DNA from: Dromiciops gliroides
Taxonomy: Eukaryota; Chordata; Mammalia; Microbiotheria; Microbiotheriidae
Length of the DNA: 64,000 nucleotides
Reading direction: 5' to 3'
Assembly (NCBI RefSeq): GCF_019393635.1
Contig: NC_057863.1
Coordinates: 1,938,501-2,002,500 of the forward strand
The notes under the pieces are model-generated. The model was not told where the DNA came from. It ran no database searches and saw only the letters and a list, made by a program, of their open reading frames with translations. Both the position numbers and the translations under genes were made by a program. Positions 44,471-55,160 of the stretch are shown here, piece after piece (position 1 is the first letter of the stretch; each line of letters begins with the position of its first letter).

Positions 44471-47400
44471 GAGGAGTCTGTCTGACAAAGAGGAGAGATG
44501 TGGGATGGCAGCTGAGGGGACGGTGGGGCCTAGGGAAGGTTTGGGAATGGATCTAGGGAACTTGGGCATGTTTGAAGGTGTAGATGGAAGATCAGAGGGT
44601 GGGGATGACTGAGGTGGCAGCTGGTGGGAGAAGAGATGGGGAAGAGGACAAGGACTGAGGGCACACCCAGCCTTGGCACGGAAAGGGCCACCTTATTAAC
44701 AGACACTGAGGGAAGGGACGATGGGAGATGCTATCAGGGGTTTGGAGAGAATGAAATGCTCTCTCGATGTTCTCCGTAAGGTGTGAGGTGAGGTCCTCAG
44801 CTAGGGCTCGGGGAGGCGGGGTGGAAGGCTTGGGGAGGGAGAGGTTTCGAATAGCTATTATGGGGAGGGGGGCTTGTTGAGGTAGGGACCCAGGGGCCAC
44901 CCCTCTCCTTGATCCCCTCTTGTCCCCTGCTGGGCTCCAAACAGCGAATGGTTCCTCTTTTCTCTGGTGTCCCTGTGTTTCTTCTCCTCTGCAGCCCCCC
45001 TGGGCCCAAGAGCTGAGGAAGATTGTGAATTACTCTTCAGTGGGTCCTCTCCCAGTGAGAGCCTGACCTAGGGCAGGCTGGTTCACAGGGGCAGAAGTCC
45101 TGTCTGGCGGGCCCCAAGGCTCCCCAGCTCAGTGGAATCTGCTTGGGAGCTCTTGGCATGGGGTCTGAGAGCCTGGGCAGGACCTCAGCAGAGTCTGCAG
45201 AGGAGCCTGGAAGGAGCCCTGTGTCCCCAACCCTACAGAAAAGCCTGTCACTGAATCCTTTGGGGTGGGCTGAGGTGGTCAAAGAACTGCCCCCTCTGGG
45301 AATTCTGGGACACCCGAGGCAGGCTGGGCTCAGCCCAAGGGAGGCGGTACTGACTGCTTGCAGCAGCCCCCTCCTGGGCCAAGCCTTGGGATCAGCCCCT
45401 TCCCCCACTTTTACACTGACCTTTCATGCTACAGGCCTCTTGGCAATCCTAAACCTGGGTTAATACACGTGGGATGGCCCAGGGCAAGTGTGCCCACCCT
45501 GCTTCCCCCGACGGTGGCCCAGCTCCTCCTCAGTGCCCTCTCCAGGCTTCGGACCTGATGCAGGACAAGCACGTCCTGGAGAGAGCAATGCCCGAGCCCT
45601 CTGGTCGGGAGAAATGGCAATCTGGTGTGTGCCAGCACGCCACCTCAGGCCAGCCTTGTTCCTTTCCAAGGGAGATGCACTCGGCCCAATCCGGGCAGCC
45701 GGTCTGCTTTGGCACAAAAATCCCTCTGCACCAGCCTGGCAGAGATGCCTCCCAGCCCTGCGTGAGGGGGATGAAGGACGGCAACAAGAAGGAGCTGCTG
45801 CTGCATGCAGAAAACAGCCTTCCCCTGGGTGAGCCAGCAGACCTTGGAGCTAATGGGGGCATCTTCAAGGGCACCTGCTGCCTTGCTCCTCCTTGGCATT
45901 CCTGCTCATTCCTCTCGGAGATGCCCCCCCGGCACTCCTCACGGCCTGCCTGACAGCTCCACCAACCTCTCCGCTGGGCCTACCTCCATCTCCCCTCTCT
46001 CTGAAGTCTTCTCCGTCCTCAGACCTCCCTCGCAGCCTCTGTGGGTGCCACTCCTGCTGCCCTAATCGCCTGTCCCCTCTCTCGCCACTTCCATGGTGTC
46101 CGCACCAGCAGGGCACCTCCCCCTAACTGCTCAAGCTTGACCCAACCAAAGTGGGGCCCCTGCCCCAGCACCCCCAATCTCCTACTTGCCAGGCTAAGGA
46201 ATGGGGAGTGAACTGAATGGAGACATGGGAGCAGTGCCAAAGGAACTGCAGGGCCCATCCCCCTCCTTTGAGGAAGTCCCGAGACATAAGCAGTCTGCCC
46301 ATGCTCCCACAGCTCATGGCAAAGCCGGGATTTGAACCCAGGGCCGCAGGCCGCCACCTTTCACTTGTCCCTTTCCTCTCCCCCCTCCCCCCTCCCCCCA
46401 GGTCCAGGCAGGGGCCAAATTCTCTCCATTTTATATGGGGCCTCTCCCTGCAGTCTGCCTCCTCTCCCCAGGCTCCCCTCACCTTTCTTCCCCTGGACCA
46501 TGGCGATCACCTCAAGCTGGGGTCTCTGCCCAAGTCTCTTCTCTTCCCTCCCCAAATCATCTGTCTGGGTCTGACCTGGCTCCATCACCTCCTCCTGGTC
46601 ACCAACATCTCCCCTGACATTCGATATCCTCTGGCGAGCACGCCTCCTTTTCCTGATGAAGGGAGGTCGCTCCTGCCCCCGAAGGAGGCGCTGCTCGATG
46701 CCCTGGTCCTGCCCTTTCTCACCTCCAAGCATGCACCTGGGCAGAGTCCTCCTCCTCACCCACCCTTTCCATCTCTGCCTGCAGAGATACTGCTTAGGTG
46801 ACGCCTCGGCCTGAAGGCTTCTCTGGGCTGTGCCCTCCTACCCTCACCTTGCAGTGCCTGACCTAGAGGGGCTTCCTTTGGCCTTTCTGCTTCTCGGGGG
46901 CCAGAGCCATGGGTCTCTGGGATGCCTTCTTCCCAGTAGATCGTAAGCTCGTTGGGGGCAAGGCAGCAGCTGCAGCAGCAGGGCTGGAGGAGGGACCCTG
47001 AAGCTGCCCCGACACACTCCTTCCCTCCCTCCTTCCTGCAGCCCTTCTGGCCTCCCTGAGGAGGCCTCCCAACGGGCTTCGGGCCGGGAGCTCCCCAGGA
47101 CACTGACGGGCTGGGGCCAATGTTGTTGAAACAGACCCCGAGCTCTGAGGGCGGGTCTCAGACTCGGAGGGTCTTAGCATGGCAGCATTGCGACGTGCCC
47201 ACTCTACAGATGAGGAAACTGAGGCTTGGGAGGCTTGGGAGGCTTGGGAGAGGGAGAGGTGTTATTCTGGGCTCTGTCCAGACGGAATGCCGAGGTGAGC
47301 TGGAAGGAGCCCAGCGCTGGAGTCCCAGTGGACAGGCTGCTCTGCTCTTCCCTGGGTGACCTTGAAGTCCCATCTAGGCTCTGCGCTTCCTCTGTCTTTC

Positions 47401-47480
47401 TATCTGTAAAATGGGGGGCCCTCGGGGGCGTCCCGAGAAAAACCCTGAAATATAAGGGGGCCCTCAGGCCGGCCTTAGAG
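44471..47480. other. ATP2A3 upstream region, GC-rich, few repeats
   Basis: Old MIR-like pieces are suggested near 46,270-46,360 (GCCGGGATTTGAACCCAGGG) and 47,190-47,225 (CAGATGAGGAAACTGAGGC). No exon is supported. The lack of young insertions fits a regulatory neighbourhood. Confidence 0.45.
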
Positions 47481-47686
47481 GGCGGGGCTGGGCGGCGGGG
47501 GGCGGGGGGAGCATCTAGCAGCCCCAGAAGGGAGAGGGAGCGGGGTTGCCCGAGCGGAAGCTGCCCACGAGTAGGCGGGCGGGCGGTGTAGGAAGCGCAG
47601 CTGGCCTGGGGGAGGGGGGACAGCTGGAGGGGGAGGCAGAGGGGAAGGGGGAGGGCACTGCCCCGCTCCCCATGGGGGGGGACTCA

Positions 47687-47694
47687 ATGCAAAT
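47687..47694 (+). promoter_or_regulatory. ATP2A3: Octamer motif ATGCAAAT
   Basis: A perfect POU/Oct octamer about 20 bp upstream of a CCAAT box, 440 bp before the start codon. SERCA3 is prominent in haematopoietic cells, where Oct-2 acts at such sites, so the site is plausible; function is inference. Confidence 0.4.
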
Positions 47695-48128
47695 GAGGCG
47701 CCCAGGGCCACCAATGGGAGGCCAAGGCGGGGCCCCGGAGCGGGGCGGAGGCGCTGTGGGTAGGTCCCTTCGTCTGGGGGCGGTCCCCCTGGGATAGAGG
47801 GGGCGGGCAGAGGGAGGTGCTACTAGTCCCGGCCGGCGGGCTGGGTCGTCCCCCTCCCCCTTAGTGGGTCCCTCTCCCTCTCCCCTCCCTGTCCACGGCT
47901 CAGCCCCGGACCGCCCCCCCCCCCGCCCCAACCTTGCCTCCTCGAGCTCAGTGGGGCGGGCGCACACCCCATCCTCGGCTCAGCCCCCCACCCCGAGCCA
48001 GGTCGACTCCTCGGCTCTGGCCGCCCGCGGGCCAAGTTCCTGGGCGGCTGTACCTCGCCGGGCTCCCGGGCCGGGTCGTGCCAGCCTGCGTGCCAGCCTT
48101 GCCAGTCTGCGTGCGCCCCTGGCGAACC

Positions 48129-48246
48129 ATGGAGGCCGCCCACCTGCAGCCAGCCGCCGCGGTGCTGCGGCGCTTCTCGGTGCGGGAGAGCTGCGGGCTG
48201 AACCCCGAGCAGGTCCGCTGTAGCCGCCAGAAGTACGGGCTCAATG
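48129..48246 (+). CDS. ATP2A3: SERCA3 calcium pump, coding exon 1
   Basis: The start codon at 48,129 has a strong context (A at -3, G at +4). The exon encodes 39 residues, beginning MEAAHLQPAAAVLRRFSV and ending RQKYGLN, plus the first base of codon 40, then the donor GTGAGTGAG at 48,247. Length and phase match SERCA genes, in which exon 1 also ends within a Glu codon after an Asn; the MEAAHL start is distinctive for SERCA3. The product is an endoplasmic-reticulum P-type ATPase that moves calcium from the cytosol into the ER. This part is the cytosolic N-terminal segment leading into the actuator domain, before any membrane helix. The frame is open upstream to 47,934, but the family start is this ATG. 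The remaining exons lie beyond the window. Confidence 0.93.
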
Positions 48247-48639
48247 GTGAGTGAGTGCACGAGTGCGCCGCCCCGCACCCCTGGCCCCCCACCCCGGATC
48301 TGCGGCGCAGCGCAGACGCCTAGGCAGGAGCCCGCGAGCCATGGTGGGTGGAGAGGCGTGGGGGACTGCTCCTTGCACCCCTCGTCCCCCAACCCCCGAC
48401 CGACAGCATAGCGCAGACGCCTGGGTGGAGGGGCCGAGCGCCGGGCTGGGAGGGAAGGCGTGGGGGGCTGTTCTCTGCATCTCTGGCCCCCTACCCTCGG
48501 CTTGCACAGCAGCCGGCTGGGGAAGGGGCCCCGCGCCTAGCAGTGGGCAGCTTTTCCTCCCAGGGGTCCCCCTCCCTTGGCCTTCTGAGACCAATGGAAC
48601 AGTCGGAACTGGGGTGTGGGGAAAACCTTAAGAGGCAGC

Positions 48640-48745
48640 CTGTGGTGTCCAAATCCTACTTTGCACAGATGAGGAAACTGAGGAAGTCTGGAGACGGGCA
48701 GGGACTTGCCCAGGGTCCCAGCGCCAGGCGGGATGAGAACCCGGG
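48640..48745 (-). repeat. MIR fragment
   Basis: CAGATGAGGAAACTGAGG followed by GACTTGCCCAGGGTCCCAG is MIR in reverse orientation. Confidence 0.65.
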
Positions 48746-49754
48746 GCCCCGGCTGGGGCTGTGGCGGCGGCAGGTTCTCGGCTGTGGCCACCCCCGCCTT
48801 CGGGGGCCCCACACCCAAGCGGGGGGGGGGGGCGGAAATGAGGCCCCAGGCGCTTCTGCAGCAGTTCCCGAGGCTCCTGTACCCGGAGAAGGGCGTGTGG
48901 GTGTCCGGGGACCAGGCGCGCCAGGAATCAGTAGTGAGACCCCCGGCTGCTTTTGCTAGGGGTTGCGATGGTGCTAGTGGGTTTGGACTTAGGGGGCTTG
49001 GGTTCAAATGCTGACTTGGCTTCTTCTCGGCTGGGGGACCGTGGCCAGCTCCCTGCTCAGCTCGGGCCTCAGTCAGTTTTTTCCTCGGTTAACTGAGGCG
49101 CTTGGCCTGGATGACCTCCCTCCCAGGCTGCTTCTGGCCTGAGGCCGCCTTCTCCCCCCTAGTGGCGGCTGCTCCAGAGCTGGATGGGTAGCCTAGGTAA
49201 CGTTGGACTTGGAAGCCAGCACCCCCTTCCCCTGCTCCAGTGTTTGCCCGTCTCTTTCCTGGGCTTCCCGTAGGACTGCAGCCTGCTGCCACCTGAGGAC
49301 CTAGACGTCTTGGGGAGACCCTTTTCTGGCCTTGGCACAGGGGGAGGGAGGGCAGGGAATGAGCCCGGCTGTCACTGTGGGCTTTGGCGGCGACCGACGC
49401 TAGGACCCAGAGCAGTTACTGCTTCCGTCTAACTGGGCGATCTAGAGGCGGAAGGAACCTTAGAAAGTCACCTAGCGACTCCCTCCCTGAACAAATGTAG
49501 AAAGGAGATCCCCGAGATGCCGGGGCGCTGGACAAATCCGTGCTAGAGCTGCTCCTAGAACCCGGGCCTCGCGTCCTCCCGTCCTCCCGGCTCAGGGGAC
49601 TTCCCACTGCCTGACATCGCTTCCTTGCTCAGGGCCAGCCTCAGTTTCCTCATCTGTAAAGTTCGGCTGACCGGGAGAGCGGCCCTGCCTGACTTCCCAG
49701 GGCCCCTGAGTCCGGCAGCGGAAAAGCCCTGAGCGGCTGGGCCCCAGGGTCTAT

Positions 49755-49816
49755 GCACACACACAGACACAGACACAGACACAGACACAGACACAGACAC
49801 AGACACAGACACACAG

Positions 49817-49848
<32 letters not shown>

Positions 49849-49873
49849 ACACACACACACACAGACACGCACA
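49755..49873 (+). repeat. (CACAGA)n and (CA)n array
   Basis: Hexamer CACAGA units passing into pure CA, then mixed units. Confidence 0.97.
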
Positions 49874-51520
49874 CTCACTCTGTCAATCAATGGCTGCTTC
49901 CCGTGCACAGAGCGGGCACATCTGCTGTCTCCTTTAGGCTCCCAGCAACCCAGCGAGGGGGCCTTGCGAGTGCGCCAGGACTTGCAGAGGAACTCCGGCA
50001 TCAGGGATACGAATTGAAGCCCATTCCCCCCCCCCCCCAATCCAGCACTTCTTCCCCGTCCCCACCAGACGTTGGCGGACTCGCTGGGGCTGGGGGAGAG
50101 GCTGCAGAGATCTTTTCTACCCTGCTCTCTGTCCGAGGGCCCCTCATCCGGGTCCCCTACAGGGGCAGCCATGTCTGGGTAGAAGCCAGGAGAAGTCGCC
50201 CCCACCCCACCCCACCCCACCGCAGGCTTACGATCCAAAGTGGTGTTCTTGGGGAGGCTTTTATTGGGCAGTGGGCTTGTGACCTCACGGAGGTCAGGGC
50301 CAATGGAATCCAGGCTCCACGTTATCTGTTTCCCACCTGCTGCTTCCCTGGAGCCCCAGGCAGCCCTGCTCCAAATCTAGAGGTGGGCCCTTCTCCCTCC
50401 TCATCCTCCTGTCCTTGGAAGGTCAGCTCCCAGTCTGGCCTTGTGGAGGGAATCATTCCCTTCTGGCTCCTTTCCTCCCCTGTACCCCAATCCTTCCCAT
50501 ATTGACTTGAGCTCTTCGTCCCCTGAAGGGACTCCAACGGTTGGGTTGCCTGGGGGATCCCACACGTCTCCACCCCCAGCCTGCAGGAAGCCGGCTTTGA
50601 GAGTGAGCACCAGGCTTCTGGGGCCCGGCAGCCTCGCCTAGCATTCTGTCTGTGGGACCCTGACCTTGTCACTTTTCTTGGAGTCTCAGTTTGCCTCTCT
50701 GTCAAATGGGGACAAGAAGGCTTGCTTCCTGTCTGCCTCATCGACCTTGCCGTGCGTCATGGGCTGGGAGCTTTATCATTCCTCCTCCTACTGCCAAGTG
50801 CTGTGGAGCAGAGCCCACCTCCTCGTGCGGGCTGGCTGCCCAGAGCACTGCAGGTCTCTTCCTCACTGCAGCCAGGGTTGGCCCGTCTGCAGCCCGGTAT
50901 GTCGCGGCTGCTCTCCACAGCTGTCAAGTGTAGGTTTGGGGCTTCTATTTGTTTATTCAAGATGTCACTGGTGTAAACACTATCTTTCCGGGGCAGAAGA
51001 TCGCCTTTTTTTTTGAGTTCCTATATTTAGTTGACTTGTGGGAGGAGCTGGTGAGATAAATATGATGTTTGAATACCCCACCTTGGCGGGCTGGCCAAGA
51101 GCTGAGGGTGTGAGCTGATCGGTGATGGGCCAGCTTGCAGCCTCCTTCCAGCTTGTCAGAGGGGCTTGGAGAGGCCGCACTAGCGAGGCAGGTTCTGTCC
51201 GGTGTCCAGAGCCTTGGGGAAGCTGAGGTCCCCGTTCTTCAAACAGGGGTGCGAGGCCTTGACAAGTTCTCCCTCTGTCTTGGTTTCCTTATCTGTCGAA
51301 TGGGGGCCCGGCCCTGCCAGCATTCAGGGCTGCTGTGGAGTGGCACGTGTGGGAGGGGGAACTGACTGGTTCTTGGCCCCCTCCCCATGAGCCCAGGTGC
51401 CCTTCTAAGTGGCCTCAGGGCACAGGGCACCGGGGTTTCCAGAGGCCTGGCCAGTAGAGCCTCCCCAGCCCGGAGGCAGAGGTTTGGTTTTGGCCACAGA
51501 GATCCCTGGAGGGCTTTGAT

Positions 51521-51758
51521 GGTGTGAGGGAGCAGAGGTGCTGGGGGAGGCAGGGTCCTGGCAGCTTGTGTGGAGCAGTAGATGTGAGGGAGCAGAGGTG
51601 CTGGGGGAGGCAGGGTCCTGGCAGCTCGTGTGGAGCAGTAGATGTGAGGGGGCACTGCCAGGCCTCAGGCCCAGAGGTGCTGGGGGAGGCAAGGTCCTGG
51701 CAGCTTGTGTGGAGCAGTAGATGTGAGGGGGCACTGCCAGGCCCCAGGCCCCAGGCCT
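51521..51758 (+). repeat. Minisatellite, 60-79 bp units
   Basis: Units start at 51,521, 51,581, 51,641 and 51,720 with GATGTGAGGG and share GAGGTGCTGGGGGAGGCA and GTGTGGAGCAGTA. The third unit carries an extra GGCACTGCCAGGCC block that recurs at the start of the fourth, partial unit. Confidence 0.93.
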
Positions 51759-52284
51759 AAGGGAGTGGGATTGTGGGGGCCTTTGGCCTCTTGCCTCATT
51801 CCCGAGGATGATTGTTCTTAAATGGGTACTCGGTGTCCTCACTCCCTGTTGGGGGCTTGGTCTTGGCTAGTTGGAGTAGGGTCCAAGCCTCACCGCCCCC
51901 AGTCCTCTGTGTGTGCAGCCTAGAACAGAGGGCCAGTGGGCGGGTGAGATGCTGCCCTTCCACTTGTCTGGGGGAGGGACTTGCTCAGCTGTTACCTCTC
52001 TCCCCCAGGTCTTGGCAACTGGGGCCCCAGTGTGGCCTGGACCTCAGCCCTGCCCCCTGCCCCGGGCTGGGCTGTCCAGGATCCCAGAGGCCAGGCCCAG
52101 GGGAATGTGGTCCTTCCCCAGCTTGGTTAGCCTACAGAAGCTCACCACCACCAGAAGGGGCATGCCACCTTTGAGGGGAGTGATGGTCACCCAGCTTCTG
52201 ACTTCTGTTGGTGGGCAGAGGCTGCAGGCTGGCGTATGGTCAGTGTAGGGATGGAAGGCAGAGGTGGGGCTGGGGGATTAGGGG

Positions 52285-52420
52285 AAAGTGGAGTCAAAGG
52301 CCCTGGGTTCAAATCCTGACCCTGCTATTTCCTACTCAAATGACCTTGGACAAGTTACCTCAGACCCAGAGGTCTCAATTTCCCTTTCTGTAAAATGGAA
52401 TATTGGATCCATTTTCTGAG
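52285..52420 (+). repeat. MIR-type SINE relic
   Basis: GGGTTCAAATCCTGACCCTG then ATGACCTTGGACAAGTTACC and TTTCTGTAAAATGG. Confidence 0.7.
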
Positions 52421-52447
52421 GCCCCTCTCAGCTGTAGACCTGGGATC

Positions 52448-52450
<3 letters not shown>

Positions 52451-52488
<38 letters not shown>
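52451..52488 (+). repeat. (TG)n microsatellite
   Basis: About 19 TG units. Confidence 0.97.
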
Positions 52489-52934
52489 GTACCAGCTGAG
52501 GACTGACTGTGGTTGGCAGGTGAGGGGACACAGAAATGTTCAGTTCCAGCCACCAGCCAGAGGCCTAGCCCCTAAGGGCCCCTGGGAAAGAGCCGGAGGA
52601 CAGGTGAGGAGCAAAGAGAAAGTGAGATGGAGAGAGGGCTCTGGTCCTGCACCAATGAAGCATGGTAGGCCAGTGCCCTCCAGCTCCCCTATTTGGGGGC
52701 CCAAAGTACCCATGTGTCCGGGGCAGTGGCATGGCAACCCAGACTTCCCGTGTACCTCTGTGTTGGGGGGCCCACTGCCTGTCGCCTCTGGTCTTGACTC
52801 CCCCCTTGTTGGCTTCAGGGGACCTCCTGACCAAGGTCCAATGGACAGCCCTGGACATCCGACTGCTCTTTGGGCATTTGGTGGGGAAACATGGGAGGGA
52901 GGATGTGGGCCTCCTCTTCTTGAGGGAGCTGAGC

Positions 52935-53000
52935 CAGGAGGCAGGAGGCAGGAGGCAGGAGGCAGGAGGCAGGAGGCAGGAGGCAGGAGGCAGGAGGCAG
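52935..53000 (+). repeat. Heptamer tandem repeat (CAGGAGG)n
   Basis: About nine perfect copies of a 7-bp unit, so each copy shifts the frame; open frames across it are not evidence of coding. Confidence 0.97.
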
Positions 53001-53624
53001 GCTGGGCCTGCGAGCCGGGCTTGTCTGCCTTCAGGGGCTGAAGAAATGCCTGACCACCCTCGCCACCCCACCCAGCTCCGCTGTGTCCTCACGCCCTTGG
53101 GTCACGGGGGGGGGGGGGGACTCTGGCTCACCTGCCACCCCCCCCATCTCCAGGCTGGAGCCCCACCTTCTCCGCCCTCAGTTCATCTGTTCGAGGCTGA
53201 TTCATCGGCCTGCTGGCTTCTTGTCTTCCCTGGCCCATCCCCCGGGGCCCAGCATGCCAGGGGCTGGGGGGTGGGGGTGGGGCTTCTTGGCTTTAGATCT
53301 GGTCCCAAAGCAAACACAGCGTCAGAAAAGTCCCTCAGGTCGGCCGGGGCCCGGGGCCCGGGGCCTGTGGGTCTGCCTCTTAGGGAGGACCGCGGAAAAG
53401 ATGCTGAGACAAAAAGCTTTCGCGGGCCCTGCCATCCCTCTCTGAAGTGGCCCGGGCCGCGTTCTAGGAAAGGCTGGGGAGTGCGTGTGGACCCATCTCT
53501 GCCCACAGGGAGGTTGCCTTCTCACAGTAACAGGGAGGGGCCAACTGTGTGGCCCTGGGCTAGGAGCGCGGTCTGGGGTCTGAGAGCGCTTCGGACAGGG
53601 CTGGCAACTGAACAGGTGATCATC

Positions 53625-53700
53625 CTCTTCTCCAGACAAGAAAATCGAGGCCACAAGTGCGGCGACTTGTCCAAGGTCACAAATGGCAGAGCCCAGGCCT
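53625..53700 (-). repeat. MIR fragment
   Basis: GACAAGAAAATCGAGGCCAC followed by GACTTGTCCAAGGTCACAAA, reverse MIR core. Confidence 0.55.
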
Positions 53701-53940
53701 ACTGGCAGGTGCTGAAAGCCTGGCCTACCATGGAGCTGGGACATGGGCAGGGGCCAGGTGGGAGGGGAGCCAGCACTCCTGGGAGGGGCGGCCTTCCTCC
53801 TCATGGCTCTCTGCACCTTGATCCCACTGCCCCATAGATCCTACTAATGAGCCAGAAGACACCCTTGCATCTTACAGGCAGGAAAACTGAAGCCCCAAGA
53901 GGGAGAGAACCCAACATTCAGTACCTTCCTGGGCCCCTTC

Positions 53941-54150
53941 CCCTTTTTCAGGAAGAACTGAGTTCAAATCCAGCTTCATACACTTTTTGCCTGTGTGGCC
54001 CTGGACAAGTCACTTCACTCCTGCCTCAGTTGCCTCAGCTGTAAAATGGATATCATTTGGTTGTGAGAAGCAAATGAGAGAATATTTGTCAAGCACTCAG
54101 CCTAGTGCCTGGCACATAGTAGGTGTGCAGTAAATGTTTGTTTAAAAGGA
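53941..54150 (+). repeat. MIR/Mar1-type SINE relic, nearly full length
   Basis: GAGTTCAAATCCAGC, then GGACAAGTCACTTCACTCC, CAGCTGTAAAATGG and the 3' end GCCTGGCACATAGTAGG with TAAATGTTTG. Confidence 0.75.
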
Positions 54151-54244
54151 GATTACTTCCTATTTAGTTGTATGTATGTGGTGGTTTGCATGTTGTCGCC
54201 TCCTTCAGACAGTGAACTTCTTGATGGTGGGGATGGTGTTTTTG

Positions 54245-54248
<4 letters not shown>

Positions 54249-54283
<35 letters not shown>
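54249..54283 (+). repeat. (TG)n microsatellite
   Basis: About 17 TG units. Confidence 0.97.
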
Positions 54284-54744
54284 TCGTTTCCATGCCTGAT
54301 GCACACAAATGCTTGCTGACTGCCCATGTGGTAGAGCCAGGCTTGGCTCTGAGGTCCTCGGGCTCAGCATCATTGGCCTGGTACTTGTCACATACACTGA
54401 GACCCTCTGCAGGTACCTGCAGAATGAAAGCTTCTCCATCCTCAGCCTTTAAAGCTCATATATTCAATTCAATAAACATTGATTAAGCACCTACTGCGTG
54501 CTCAGCATTGTGCTAAGCTCCAGAGGGCCAAGGAGCTCACTGGTGTCCAGCATCTTCTTGACTTGGCCAGCGATGGGTGCATGAGGTGGGCCTCAGAAGA
54601 GGTAGGGGGTCAGGTAGATGCCACCCCCCTGAGCAGGAGGAGGACTGTGAAGGTGAGGTGGGTGGACTGGGGTGGCAAGACATTCAGAATAGTGATGGGT
54701 ATCACAGAAGCATGGAGGGTGGCACACACAGACCCGGAGCCAGG

Positions 54745-54910
54745 GTGGGATCTTACAGGAGGCCAGTTTAAGCTTTGCATGAGGAAAACCTTCCTGGAGA
54801 GTTGTCCCAAAGGAAGGGGGATTGCCTCAGTAGGTAATGAGCTCTCCATCTCTGGAAGTCACCAAGTCCAAACTAGATGATTACTTGTGCAACATGGGTT
54901 GGACTTGAAG
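54745..54910 (+). repeat. CR1/L3-type LINE 3' end
   Basis: AACCTTCCTGGAGAGTTGTC, GGTAATGAGCTCTCCATCTC and GGGTTGGACTTGAAGTC follow the conserved CR1/L3 3' layout. Confidence 0.6.
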
Positions 54911-55084
54911 TCTGGGGGCTTTTTCCCACTTGGGGTCAGGTGTACTTTAGCTACATTGGACCCCTCACCATCCCCAGACTGGTGATGTCATGGATGGGGG
55001 ACGTCCAGGGGAGGAAACTCTCTCCACCAGTACAGGGCGGCACCTCCTTGACAACCTTGTCTTAGGGTCGGCCAAGCCACTGAG

Positions 55085-55160
55085 GTATTCAGTGACTTGC
55101 CTAGGGTCACATGGCCAGGATGGGTCCGAGGTGAGATTTGAACTCAGAGCAGCAGCGTGG
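55085..55160 (-). repeat. MIR-core fragment
   Basis: CAGTGACTTGCCTAGGGTCA and GAGATTTGAACTCAG, reverse orientation. Confidence 0.6.

Larger units (their letters stand above)
47481..48560 (+). promoter_or_regulatory. ATP2A3: CpG-rich promoter of ATP2A3
   Basis: GC- and CpG-dense DNA covering the presumed transcription start and exon 1. No TATA box is evident. Visible elements include GC boxes (GGCGGGGCC near 47,725 and GCGGGGCGG near 47,740), CCAAT at 47,711-47,715 and an octamer at 47,687-47,694. G-run clusters near 47,490-47,515 could form G-quadruplexes. The start site itself cannot be placed by eye. Confidence 0.75.

Noticed and set aside
47934..48128. In-frame N-terminal extension of ATP2A3 from an upstream ATG
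   Set aside because: SERCA proteins start at the MEAAHL-type methionine; the upstream open frame is likely GC-rich 5' UTR.
52662..53837. 391-codon + strand frame in ATP2A3 intron 1
   Set aside because: It contains a heptamer repeat and poly-G; the overlapping frames are equally open, as expected from GC-rich DNA with few stops.
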